Positions 49,498 to 58,268 of a stretch of DNA of 64,000 nt are shown piece by piece. Under the pieces are notes generated by a model that saw nothing but the letters and a program-made list of their open reading frames with translations, made no database searches and had not been told where the DNA came from. A program made the translations under genes and the position numbers. The stretch comes from Planctomycetota bacterium (lineage in GTDB: Bacteria > Planctomycetota > Planctomycetia > Gemmatales > Gemmataceae). Location of the stretch: contig JACPPF010000087.1 of the NCBI GenBank assembly GCA_016191165.1, positions 1-64,000 on the forward strand. Reading direction: 5' to 3'. How positions within the stretch are numbered: position 1 is the stretch's first letter; each line of letters opens with the position of its first letter.

Positions 49498-52239
49498 ATG
49501 ACAACGCCGGAGTTGGAATCTGATCATTTTGAACATGCAGCGTTCGAACCATTTTTACGCAGGATTCATATGGCTGAATCCATTCCGACTCCCGCAGTAT
49601 TGGTTACGGGCGACGTCTCCTTGGAGTGTTTTTCTATTCTTGAATCTGAAGGGTACGCGGACTCCAGCACGAGTTCTCAAAAGCCTCCGATCCCGATGCT
49701 CAAGTTTTACGGAGGCGCACAGCTATTAGAACGAATCCTTCGCATTCTCGTAGCTCGCCGACTTGCACACGCAAAGGGTTATCGGGCGCACCTCGCCCAG
49801 CGACTTGACGCACAACGCGCGAAACCGGCGGCCCTCGAGGAGTTGATTGATCCTTTGACCTCTGTTAATGCGTTGCATGAACATTATCTGCAGGAGCTTC
49901 AAAAGCGCCGTTCGAAGTTATATGAAGCCAAAAACGCTGAATTGATCGATTTGAGGCATTTTCATATCGAGCGATTGAAAATCAACGCTCTTGAGAATCA
50001 ACAATTCGCGACGCTTTATCACCAGATAAGGACGGCGCTTCGGGATATGGATTATCACTCACATTCTCGTTTTCTGAGTGATGAAGCTTCAAATGAAGAT
50101 GAAGCAACAGCCACAGGAAAACGCCTTGGTGAACTTGAGCAACGAATACATGCCTATGAAGGCCAGAGAAAGATCATTTTCTCTTGTCCATCGAATCTGG
50201 ATTCAATAGTCGGCGCACTAAAAAACGCATGGCTGGTAAAGTCGTACCCTCATTACGACACGATTCCGGGAGCTATGCGCCTGGAGCGGGCCAGTGATCC
50301 CCGGTTTTTCTTGGACAGCCTATCTGCAAAACCTGACCATTCCGGTGTTGATTCCGAAGAGCAATACCACCGATGGATCAAAGATGCAGCGTCAACTTTC
50401 AAGACGGCACTTGAATCGCGGCGCCCGATCGTATACTTTTTTAATGACTACGGTAGGATGGCAATGTCTCATGCCGTCAAGAGTATGATGGCTTGTCATG
50501 GAGAGGACACACAAACTGTTGTAGTTTTGGTGACACGGGACCTTCGTGCTCTGCTAAACGATTCTAGGCTTTGGCAGATCCTACAAGCTCACTTGGATCG
50601 AACAGTTATCATTCTGAGTGCAAGCGCCGCAAGGCGGGCAGGAATTAACATTAGCAAAGGAATCTCTTGGGAGCGAACAGCCTATGATCTTCATTCACAG
50701 ATTCGCGGCAACCAGATGTTGAAAGATTTCTCTCACGCACGCCATATTGTCGTGCGCTGTGGCATTGCGGGTGCGTTGCATGTTCACGATCGGAGCAGCG
50801 TTCTCTACTATTCAACTGAGTCAATGGAGGCCGATGCACACGATCGGGATCGCACCGGCGGAATGGGCTATTACTCCGGAATAATCGGTGCTACTATTGT
50901 TGAGAGCATACTTTGGGAACTGGCAGGCTCATCAGACATTGAGACCGTTTTCCGCAGAGGCGTAGGGCCGGCGATTCATCGAGGGATCTTGAATTGCCAG
51001 GCCTATTACCGAGAGGGATTGGGCAATAGTGTTGGGGACGCAGTTAAGGCGATTGAAAGGATGAATCAAGAGGATCAGTCAGAAGTTGGCGAGAAGGCTC
51101 CAAGGTGTTTGCGTGAACTAGAAACGGTGGAAAAATGGAAAGACAGCGGTGGAGTCGGTACGAAAGGAGTCGCGAGCACTGTCTTTGAGGTCGATGTTCA
51201 GGACGACCCACAATGGACGATACTCGATCCACGACATCGTGAATTTGAGAACGTTGCTCATCGGATTGTGGCCGAAGGAATTGTTAAGGCACAGGCAGGT
51301 CCGATGGGTTTTCCAGTCGGCCGCTTTGGAAATCTCGTAACCGTCGACCGGCGAGAGATCGAGGGCTACCGAACGATTCGCAACCTAATGCGAGATTATT
51401 GCTCGCCTGAAAACAAAGACCGTTCAAAAAAACCATTGTGCATTGCCGTTTTTGGTCCGCCGGGTGCTGGGAAATCCTTTGGTGTAAGGGAGATTGCAAA
51501 GAGCATTGGGCAGGGCCAGAAGGAGCCATTTTTGTTTAATGTAGCTCAGTTTACGACCCCAGACGATCTGGCAACTGCGCTAATCCGCGTCAAGGAGGTT
51601 GCCGTAGATCCTGTTGTTCCATTAGCTTTTTTTGATGAATTTGATGCTTCTTTGGATGAGCAAGAGTTGGGTTGGCTTCGTTTTTTTCTGGCACCCATGC
51701 ATGATGGGCAATTCAAACATCAAAAAGAGACGCTAAGTGTTGGTCGGGCGGTTCTAGTTTTTGCGGGAGGAGTAAGTAACACTTTTGTTGATTTTGGGAG
51801 AGAACAATCAGTCGACCCAAAGGATGTGGACATGTTTCGCCAAGCCAAGGGTCCAGACTTCGTTAGTCGACTAAGGGGCGTTGTGGATATTATGGGGGTA
51901 AACCGTACAAATGAGTGGGACAGCGCATTTGTGATTCGTCGAGCCGTAACGCTACGGATTCTGTTGGAAGCTACCTTTGGAAAGCTATTGGAGGACGGGA
52001 AATGCAAGGTCGATTCATCGGTCGTGAGCGCTTTTCTGAAGGTTCGAAGATACAAGCATGGCATAAGATCGATCCAAGCCATTCTGGAAATGAGCCAATT
52101 GTCAGACGCAAAGTCGTTGCATAAACATCAGTTGCCGATTGAGAGCCAACTGTCCCTGCACGTGGATGCCTGGGAGTTTCATGAGCTAATTAACCGGCAC
52201 GAAGTCGAGATGGATTCGAAAAAGGATGCTCTTTCGTAA
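49498..52239 (+). CDS. Ribokinase-like / AAA+ ATPase fusion protein
   Basis: The start is uncertain: ATG 49498, TTG 49480 or ATG 49570; none has a strong RBS. At about 913 residues it has two parts. The N-terminal two thirds looks like a PfkB/ribokinase-type fold (inference): VLVTGDVSLECFSIL near the start, IVYFFNDYGRMAMSHAV, HIVVRCGIAGALHVHD and GMGYYSGIIGATIVESI at the place where ribokinases have GxGD, with a large helical insert. The C-terminal part is a clear AAA+ ATPase: Walker A FGPPGAGKSFGV (near 656) and Walker B PLAFFDEFDASL (near 710), ending in a small helical domain. Codon use is AT-richer than in the flanking chromosome. It stands directly before the cyclase-like gene. Confidence 0.7.
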   Translation: MTTPELESDHFEHAAFEPFLRRIHMAESIPTPAVLVTGDVSLECFSILESEGYADSSTSSQKPPIPMLKFYGGAQLLERILRILVARRLAHAKGYRAHLAQRLDAQRAKPAALEELIDPLTSVNALHEHYLQELQKRRSKLYEAKNAELIDLRHFHIERLKINALENQQFATLYHQIRTALRDMDYHSHSRFLSDEASNEDEATATGKRLGELEQRIHAYEGQRKIIFSCPSNLDSIVGALKNAWLVKSYPHYDTIPGAMRLERASDPRFFLDSLSAKPDHSGVDSEEQYHRWIKDAASTFKTALESRRPIVYFFNDYGRMAMSHAVKSMMACHGEDTQTVVVLVTRDLRALLNDSRLWQILQAHLDRTVIILSASAARRAGINISKGISWERTAYDLHSQIRGNQMLKDFSHARHIVVRCGIAGALHVHDRSSVLYYSTESMEADAHDRDRTGGMGYYSGIIGATIVESILWELAGSSDIETVFRRGVGPAIHRGILNCQAYYREGLGNSVGDAVKAIERMNQEDQSEVGEKAPRCLRELETVEKWKDSGGVGTKGVASTVFEVDVQDDPQWTILDPRHREFENVAHRIVAEGIVKAQAGPMGFPVGRFGNLVTVDRREIEGYRTIRNLMRDYCSPENKDRSKKPLCIAVFGPPGAGKSFGVREIAKSIGQGQKEPFLFNVAQFTTPDDLATALIRVKEVAVDPVVPLAFFDEFDASLDEQELGWLRFFLAPMHDGQFKHQKETLSVGRAVLVFAGGVSNTFVDFGREQSVDPKDVDMFRQAKGPDFVSRLRGVVDIMGVNRTNEWDSAFVIRRAVTLRILLEATFGKLLEDGKCKVDSSVVSAFLKVRRYKHGIRSIQAILEMSQLSDAKSLHKHQLPIESQLSLHVDAWEFHELINRHEVEMDSKKDALS

Positions 52240-52371
52240 GGGCAGGCACGCGAAACCCCGACGATGTTTTTTCGTGATGCGAACTTTTTTCAGTTGATAA
52301 TTACCTCGCTTGATCATATATTTCCCACTAGACGAGTAGTTCGTTCGCTCGTATTTGATCAAGGGGGAGAA

Positions 52372-53805
52372 ATGACCATCGATGCGAGAGCACTGGATTA
52401 TGCTCGGGAAATGTTGTGCAACCAAAGGGACATGGGCGCATTGGCGAAGAAGTCCTGTGTCCTATTCGCGGATCTAGTCGGATTGAGCGAGTTCAAGCGG
52501 CATCATACACAGCGGGAGGCCCTTGACAAGACACTTGTTCACAACGCTGTGGTTACCGATGCAATCAGGAACTTGGGTGGCGATGTCATCAAGTACCTGA
52601 CCGGTGGTGTTCTCGGTGTGTTCGTTGACGACAACGCTGCGGAAAGAGCAATTCAGGCGGGACTGCAAATCCTTGTTGGAATTGACACGGCAAACCAAGC
52701 TCAACATTGGCTTTTTCCAAAGGAGATGAGCACTAAAATCGGGATCGCCTGGGGCGAAGTCTGGACGTTCAGCTTTCCGGAGTCTACAGAAAATGACCTA
52801 CAGGGTCTGGCGGTGGATATTGCTTGTCGGCTGGTAGACTTGGCCAGTTCCCAGCAACTGATTTGTACCGATGAGGCTTACCAAGAAGCGACCAGGAAGC
52901 CGGGAGGTGCAAGTAGCTTTCCCAACAGCGATCCGGAACCGACAGCGCGACTCGTTAGGGGCCTCCACGATCCGATCAACTTACGCGTTATTGCGCCGGA
53001 AGGGAAAGAACGCGAAAGTATCAAACTCGCCGGGCACCCGCGTGCTATTCCTGACTGGATGCATCGAAAAATAGACGAGGCACGCAACGCATATCGGATC
53101 GCGCAAAACGGAAAAGAAGAACAGATAGATGCGGCAATCAGGGCATTTAGCGAAGTTGTTTACGGATTCAGGGACGCGCGTGGTGATGTAATCAAAGGGG
53201 ATCCAGGAAACTTTGAGGCCAACGTGCGTGCGGCCGAACTTCTTTTGCACCGTAGCCGATACAACAAACCGGGGATTCAGGGTGCCGCCCTAGAGGAAGT
53301 CATCAAACACCTGTCACTTGCCAAGCAGACTAGGCCTGATTCACCGCACAGCTGGCTCCTTGCCTGCTGGACTAGGTTCAAGCGATTCGAGTTGCAACGG
53401 AACCCTGACGACTTGGTGCGAGCCGTAGACTTCGCTGAAACCGCAAAGAACGCCGCAGAGAAAATCTTGGACTCGGTAGGCACCTTGCTGGCCAAAACCT
53501 ACTTGGCACGGATGTTGTTAGCGAGGGCCGAGTGGAGCGCTGACGACGTTGCTTCAGCAAACGATATCGCGGCGGCGGCGAAATACTGCGGTGAGGTCCA
53601 GGAGGTCATACGTCATGTTCAGGGTAAGCGGCTCGCTCAATACCTGGTTACACACGTACTTGTGCGCCTCGCTCAAGGAGAAAGCGACTATGACGGTATC
53701 GAGAAGATGATAACAGAAGCAAAAGAAGTTGATCCGACCAACTCAGATCTTGAACATGCGTATGCGAAGCTCCGTGATGCACGCACGGCAATACTTGTGA
53801 AGTAG
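52372..53805 (+). CDS. Class III nucleotide-cyclase-domain protein with helical C-terminus
   Basis: The ATG at 52372 (MTIDARALDYA) follows AAGGGGGAGAA. The 477-residue protein opens with a class III adenylate/guanylate cyclase-type domain (about 20-190): VLFADLVGLSEFKR keeps the first metal-binding Asp. GGDVIKYLTGGVLGVFVDD corresponds to the GDG segment, but the second metal-binding Asp appears as Gly. IGIAWGEVW and GLAVDIACRLVDLA match the later motifs, with Asn replaced by Asp. The rest (about 240-477) is helical and TPR-like. It may make an unusual nucleotide signal or merely bind nucleotides (inference). It is 132 bases downstream of the AAA+ gene, same strand. Confidence 0.7.
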   Translation: MTIDARALDYAREMLCNQRDMGALAKKSCVLFADLVGLSEFKRHHTQREALDKTLVHNAVVTDAIRNLGGDVIKYLTGGVLGVFVDDNAAERAIQAGLQILVGIDTANQAQHWLFPKEMSTKIGIAWGEVWTFSFPESTENDLQGLAVDIACRLVDLASSQQLICTDEAYQEATRKPGGASSFPNSDPEPTARLVRGLHDPINLRVIAPEGKERESIKLAGHPRAIPDWMHRKIDEARNAYRIAQNGKEEQIDAAIRAFSEVVYGFRDARGDVIKGDPGNFEANVRAAELLLHRSRYNKPGIQGAALEEVIKHLSLAKQTRPDSPHSWLLACWTRFKRFELQRNPDDLVRAVDFAETAKNAAEKILDSVGTLLAKTYLARMLLARAEWSADDVASANDIAAAAKYCGEVQEVIRHVQGKRLAQYLVTHVLVRLAQGESDYDGIEKMITEAKEVDPTNSDLEHAYAKLRDARTAILVK

Positions 53806-53848
53806 ATACGGAGTCCGCGTCAGTCCGCGTCCCTGTGGTTGATGATAG

Positions 53849-54502
53849 CTAGATTCGGAATTCATCCTTGTCCTGCGTCCATTTGGCCCATTCACCTGCC
53901 CGGACTAACAGTAAGGAATCTCTTTGGTTTGGTCCAAGGACCGTGATGACAGGGCCTGGCATTCGAAAGCAGGATCGGATTTGATCAATGCTCATTTGCA
54001 AATCCATCATTATCTGCCGGGACAGCGACGTTGCCAAAATCGCAATCGTATAATGGGACCCGATAAAATCGATCGCGACGGTTTCAACAATCAATTGTTC
54101 TTGGAGCCATTCGTGAAGAAATGCGCTGATTTGGTGGGCGGCAATGCCGTCGTTGGCCATCTGATCCCTAGGCTCGACCATAGGTGGCCGATCATCTACA
54201 TATGGGGCTGTTAGGGCAATGTCATAGGAAATCGCCTCGCCGTCTCTTTCAACGTAAACGCGAATTGGGTTGGAGTGCGAAAGGGACTGCATGGCATCTT
54301 GCCCACTGGATTGATGGGGTCCTGACGACTCACGTCGAACTATCGGCCGACCCGCGGGGCCAACTTCACCTTTTTTTGCGTCTGTTTTCTCTAATAACCG
54401 GCGAAGTTCGTTGTTTTCTACAGACTTGTAATCGTCTTTCCGACCGTACGTTTGATCGTGGTCGTTATCATCAGCCGAAGGCGGTTTCATTGAATCAAAC
54501 AT
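53849..54502 (-). CDS. Island protein of unknown function (217 aa)
   Basis: The product starts MFDSMKPPSADDNDHDQTYG, with a charged, probably disordered N-terminal 90 residues. A compact C-terminal domain follows (YDIALTAPYVDDRPPM to ...AGEWAKWTQDKDEFRI). No family is recognised. It is convergent with the cyclase-like gene with a 43-base gap and has the same AT-richer composition, so it belongs to the same island block. Confidence 0.5.
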   Translation of the reverse strand: MFDSMKPPSADDNDHDQTYGRKDDYKSVENNELRRLLEKTDAKKGEVGPAGRPIVRRESSGPHQSSGQDAMQSLSHSNPIRVYVERDGEAISYDIALTAPYVDDRPPMVEPRDQMANDGIAAHQISAFLHEWLQEQLIVETVAIDFIGSHYTIAILATSLSRQIMMDLQMSIDQIRSCFRMPGPVITVLGPNQRDSLLLVRAGEWAKWTQDKDEFRI

Positions 54503-54830
54503 CGGCGTGATTTCGTAATTGGGGCAAGAATCCGCAATTGGCGATGAAATCCAATTTGGGGATGGTAGACTAACTGTAATGGGGAATTCGCGGCAACAAG
54601 GCGAGCAGCGATGTCACACCGGAGAGACGGGAATGGGGGAACCGAGGCAGAAGACTCGTTGCTCTAAAGGTTAGGTCATGGTGCGGCAAAAGCAAGCCAA
54701 TTCGTAGAAAAGAGAAAATGATCAATTTAAGGCGTCCTAATACTTTGGCGAGAATGATCATTTTAGATTATAGCTTAGTGAAGGTTGGATCACTCGCGGC
54801 TTCAACCGCCTGAAGAGAACTGAACAAAAC
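54503..54830. other. Gap between island block and integrase, with small inverted repeat
   Basis: No gene is seen. AAAATGATCA (54715-54724) and TGATCATTTT (54755-54764) form an inverted pair of 10 bp in AT-rich sequence, upstream of the 217-residue gene and just downstream of the integrase stop. It could be a regulatory or attachment-site element, but nothing proves that. Confidence 0.4.
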
Positions 54831-55922
54831 TCAATATCGAAGTACATACGCCGGGCTCTTGCTCAATCGGTCCCTGCTGCGGATGTAGGTCAGCGTCGTC
54901 CTGGGATCTGCATGTCCGGCAAAATCCTGCAAATCGATGATGTCTGATCCTCGCTCCCTCGCCGTGGTGAGGGCTGTCACCCTGAGCGAGTGGACCGTCA
55001 CCGCCGGATCGAGCCCGAGCCGCCGCACATATATAGAAAGGAGGGACTGGACGGAGCGGCGGGTCAGCGGCCGCGGTTGGAATCCATCCCGCCCCTTGCC
55101 GCGGGCCGATTTCTGCGGACGAAACAACGCAAGCTCACCGGTGTCGCGGCCGACGACAGCAAGCCATTCCTGCAACCGCTCGATCGCTTCCGGGTGCAAC
55201 GGCGTCCGTCGCTCCTTCCCGCCTTTTCCCCGGATCTCCAAAACCTTGTGTCCTCCCGTCTCCTTGTAATCCATCACGCGAAGTCGAGTGAGTTCACCGA
55301 CGCGGCAACCCGTGTACGCGAGCACCGCCAGCAGTGCTTGGTCGCGAATGCCGGCCGGCGTCTCGGTATCCGGTGCATTCATCAGTCGGCGGCAATCCTC
55401 CGGCGAAAGACCAACGGTCTTGCCGTCCCTTGGCACCGGCGGCACCATGACGAAATCGCTGTGGGCCGGGTTCGCACCGGCATACCCATACGTCTGCAAA
55501 TACGAAAACAAACTTCGGAGCACCGTGATTTTCCGAACGATCGCGACGTTCGATAGGCCATCCCCGCGAAGTTGATCACGCCACGCGGCGACCTGATGCG
55601 GGCGGACGGTGACGAGCTGCTCCAGGTGGTCTGGCGCGATGCCGACGAAGTCGAGGAACTGCCGGAGTTCCCGGGCGTACGCCGTTCGCGTTTCAACGGA
55701 CGATGATTTCGTAAGCCAGGCCGTGCACGCTTCGGTGAAGCGGACACGAACATCAACCGCCGTCAAACCTGGCTCGCGGTCGAACGCCGGAATGAGCGCC
55801 GCGGTGGACGCGACCGCTGAATTGTGGTTCAGCCCTTCTTGCTGCTCGGAATCCTCACCGACCATTGACGAACGATTCGATTCATTTTCTCGATGCCGAT
55901 GCTTTTTGGAGTCGGATTTCAT
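54831..55922 (-). CDS. Tyrosine recombinase / integrase
   Basis: The start is the ATG at 55922 (MKSDSKKHRHREN), giving 363 residues. A SAM-like core-binding domain (VRFTEACTAWLTKSSSVETRTAYARELRQFLDF) precedes the catalytic domain, which carries all active-site residues: Arg in YTGCRVGELTRL, Lys in IRGKGGKERRTPL, HSLR in VHSLRVTALTTA, His in FAGHADPRTT and the Tyr nucleophile in LTYIRSRD. It is distinct in sequence from the three recombinases at 57-60 kb and is the best candidate for mobilising the AT-rich block or the entire comM island (inference). Confidence 0.88.
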   Translation of the reverse strand: MKSDSKKHRHRENESNRSSMVGEDSEQQEGLNHNSAVASTAALIPAFDREPGLTAVDVRVRFTEACTAWLTKSSSVETRTAYARELRQFLDFVGIAPDHLEQLVTVRPHQVAAWRDQLRGDGLSNVAIVRKITVLRSLFSYLQTYGYAGANPAHSDFVMVPPVPRDGKTVGLSPEDCRRLMNAPDTETPAGIRDQALLAVLAYTGCRVGELTRLRVMDYKETGGHKVLEIRGKGGKERRTPLHPEAIERLQEWLAVVGRDTGELALFRPQKSARGKGRDGFQPRPLTRRSVQSLLSIYVRRLGLDPAVTVHSLRVTALTTARERGSDIIDLQDFAGHADPRTTLTYIRSRDRLSKSPAYVLRY

Positions 55923-56210
55923 TGCGTGCAAAGTGCGTTTCGCGAAGTATGATACGAACGCGAACAAAAATGCAAGCGCCCAAAAGAACAGGATTCCAGA
56001 TCGTTGCAATCACTTCTACTTCACAACAATTCGACCCCCTGCCAAGCGTTTTCCCCTCGTGCTTGACGCATAATCGAAAACATGTTCCAGCCGTTCATCG
56101 CATTCTCAAGGTTGCGCGCTCGCAATTTTCGTGGCTTAATGTTCGACCCCGTACCGAAGGTCGGCACGGGTGTCTGAGACCATCGTTCCTTTCAAGAAAG
56201 GCAGGTTCGC

Positions 56211-56348
56211 ATGTCCACGAAAACGAAGAAGGCGCCGTCGGCTCCCCGGCGACCGGAGAAAAAATGGGGACCGTTTGCTGGCGGCGTCGGCGTTGCCGTC
56301 TGGCTCAACGAAGCCGACACGGAGCAGGGGAAAAAGTTCTTTCGCTCT
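56211..56348 (+). pseudogene. Gene A, 5' half, split by the RIT element
   Basis: These 46 codons read MSTKTKKAPSAPRRPEKKWG...WLNEADTEQGKKFFRS, preceded by an AAAGG site. They match the first 50 or so residues of the intact paralogue at 56514-56872 (KKWGPFAGGTGVAVWLNEFET...ARTITLSPRR). After FFRS the similarity stops abruptly at AATGTGGCGC, the end of the inserted element. The matching 3' half begins at 60335. Joined, the halves give a protein of about 117 residues. Confidence 0.8.
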
Positions 56349-56451
56349 AATGTGGCGCAAACGGTTATGTGGCGCGGAGGCATTTCACGTTGGCAAATTG
56401 AGTGCCTTCAGATTCTCTTGCCAGCCCTCCCGTTCGGTGTCACTGTTCTCG

Positions 56452-56470
56452 CCTTGCCTTTTTGGCAAGG
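56452..56470 (+). terminator. Hairpin before gene B
   Basis: CCTTGCC TTTTT GGCAAGG forms a 7-bp stem upstream of the gene at 56514. It lacks a downstream U-tract and may be a leader hairpin or weak terminator. Confidence 0.4.
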
Positions 56471-56513
56471 ACTCTGAGAGCGGTCTTTTTCATCACCGAA
56501 AGGAGGTTGCCCA

Positions 56514-56872
56514 TGGCGACCAAAGAAAAACGCGGGAAGAAAACGCAACCCCGCCATCCTGAAAAGAAATGGGGGCCGTTCGCGGGCGGAACCGGCGTGG
56601 CCGTCTGGCTGAATGAATTCGAGACAGCAGCCGGCACCCGCTACGCGCGAACGATCACGCTTTCCCCACGTCGGTTTCGCGATCCGAAGACCAATGAGTG
56701 GCGAGATGGCGCCTACCGTCCCGTCGATTTGTCGGCGATGCTGTTGGCTCTTCAGGCCGCACTCGACTACTGCCACTCGACTCCGCTTCCTGGTGAAGCG
56801 GCCGAGCCGGAGGAAGTCGATGCGCTCGCTGAGGGCGAAGAGTCGCCGTCCGATCCGAAGGCGCCTTTCTGA
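56514..56872 (+). CDS. Gene B: small conserved protein, intact paralogue of gene A
   Basis: The 119-residue protein starts MATKEKRGKKTQ with AAGGAGG six bases upstream of the ATG. Core motifs: KKWGPFAGG, VAVWLNE, TITLSPRRFRDPKTNEW, RPVDLSAMLLALQAALDYC, then an acidic tail. From memory similar small proteins occur on plasmids and archaeal elements, and the strand pattern could suit a nucleic-acid-binding fold; this is unverified. It lies inside the RIT-containing insertion and ends with a strong terminator. The presence of both the interrupted copy and this intact one suggests they were ancestrally adjacent or that B travelled as cargo. Confidence 0.7.
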
Positions 56873-56901
56873 AGTGATTCTGTCCTTTTGCCGCTCTCAG
56901 A

Positions 56902-56934
56902 AAAAATCCCCATGCTCGTTGCATGGGGATTTTT
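56902..56934. terminator. Bidirectional rho-independent terminator after gene B
   Basis: AAAAATCCCCATGC TCGTT GCATGGGGATTTTT has a perfect 9-bp GC-containing stem flanked by A and T runs, so it can act on both strands. It separates gene B from the recombinase trio. Confidence 0.9.
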
Positions 56935-56963
56935 CAGTTAAAGGAAGCCGCGACTTCCGGTTT

Positions 56964-56979
56964 GAACGTCACATAACTT
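56964..56979. repeat. RIT inverted repeat, left
   Basis: GAACGTCACATAACTT is the reverse complement, with one mismatch, of AAGTTATGTGGCGTTC at 60222-60237. The two enclose precisely the three recombinase genes (57021-60215). They are candidate recombinase binding sites or the ends of the minimal element. Confidence 0.75.
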
Positions 56980-57020
56980 TCGTCCAAGCATTCACCCTTT
57001 CCATTCCTTTTGGAGTGACC

Positions 57021-58268
57021 ATGTTCGAACGAATCTTGAAGGATCCGAAGGCTCTGGCTCGTCATCAGAACGGGCCGCTGGCGGAGGAACGTCGGCGTTA
57101 CCTCTTCCACTGCGCCGCCAAAGAACAGACGACTGGGGAAACGTTGCACGGCCTCGCCAACTACCTGCTGGTCATTGCCGAGGCGTTGCGCCTGGACAAG
57201 CGGCCTGGCGAATTGATCTCGCCGGACGAAGTCGATGCCGAGGTGCACCGGTGGATCCATCGTCCCAGACGGAAGAACGTCGGCAAGTTGCAGATCGCGT
57301 TTCGGAATCGCGCCATTCGTTGGCTGACGTATTTGGGACGGATGCAACTGCCTCCCAGCGTTCAGCGACCATTTGCCGATTACGTCGCCCAATTCACGGA
57401 GCACCTCTGCCAGGAACGCGGTTTGGCGCCGGGAACCGTCGCGCTCTGCGAGCGAACGATTCATGGATTTCTTGGAACGATCCACAAAGCCCGTTTGCGA
57501 CTCAAAACACTGACCGTGGCCCAGGTGAACGACCTGCTCGCCAAGGATGTTCAGGATCGTGGCTTTGCACGCTCGACCGTGAGTCGGCAGGCATCGGTTC
57601 TGCGAGAATTCATCCGCTTCGGGGAAAAACGAAACTGGTTCCGTCAGGGACTGGCGGACGGAATCCAGGCTCCGCGTGTGTATCGGCACGAAGGCTTGCC
57701 GGTCGGCCCGTCTTGGGACGACGTGAAGCGGCTTCTGACGGCGGCCGAGGGAGATCGGCCTACGGACATTCGCGATCGTGCCATATTGATGCTTTTGGCG
57801 GTGTATGGCCTGCGCGCCGGTGAAGTCGTCACGCTGCGACTGGAAGACTTCGATTGGAAGCACGAGGTCCTGAATGTTCCACACGGCAAACGAAAGAAAC
57901 CCCGGACCTACCCGCTGTGCCGCCCGGTTGGAGATGCCGTGCTCCGCTACTTGTGCGAGGTTCGACCTCGAACCGATTACCGGGAAGTCTTCCTGACTCG
58001 CATCGCACCAATCAAGCCAATGGACCCGTGCGCGGTAGGAGAGATGGTCCAGAAGCGTCTACACGCTCTCGGCCTGACGCTGCCGCACTATGGTTCGCAC
58101 GTACTTCGGCATGCTTGTGCCACCCATCTGCAGTCGCAAGGTCTGTCGCTGAAAGAGATCGGCGACCACCTTGGGCACCGATCCCCGGAAACCACCCGCA
58201 TCTATGCCAAGGTCGATCTGGCGGCGCTACGCGCTGTCGGAGACTTCAATCTGGAGGGCCTGCTATGA
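57021..58268 (+). CDS. RIT tyrosine recombinase 1
   Basis: The ATG at 57021 (MFERILKDPKALARHQ) is seven bases after TGGAG; the longer open frame is a shadow of gene B. The 415-residue enzyme has an extended N-terminal domain (about 1-110), a SAM-like core-binding domain (YVAQFTEHLCQERGLAPGTV) and a catalytic domain. Active residues: Arg in YGLRAGEVVTLRL, Lys in PHGKRKKPRTYPL, HVLRHACATHL, LGHRSPETT and the Tyr in RIYAKVD. First gene of the trio; its TGA overlaps the next ATG (ATGA). Confidence 0.9.
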   Translation: MFERILKDPKALARHQNGPLAEERRRYLFHCAAKEQTTGETLHGLANYLLVIAEALRLDKRPGELISPDEVDAEVHRWIHRPRRKNVGKLQIAFRNRAIRWLTYLGRMQLPPSVQRPFADYVAQFTEHLCQERGLAPGTVALCERTIHGFLGTIHKARLRLKTLTVAQVNDLLAKDVQDRGFARSTVSRQASVLREFIRFGEKRNWFRQGLADGIQAPRVYRHEGLPVGPSWDDVKRLLTAAEGDRPTDIRDRAILMLLAVYGLRAGEVVTLRLEDFDWKHEVLNVPHGKRKKPRTYPLCRPVGDAVLRYLCEVRPRTDYREVFLTRIAPIKPMDPCAVGEMVQKRLHALGLTLPHYGSHVLRHACATHLQSQGLSLKEIGDHLGHRSPETTRIYAKVDLAALRAVGDFNLEGLL

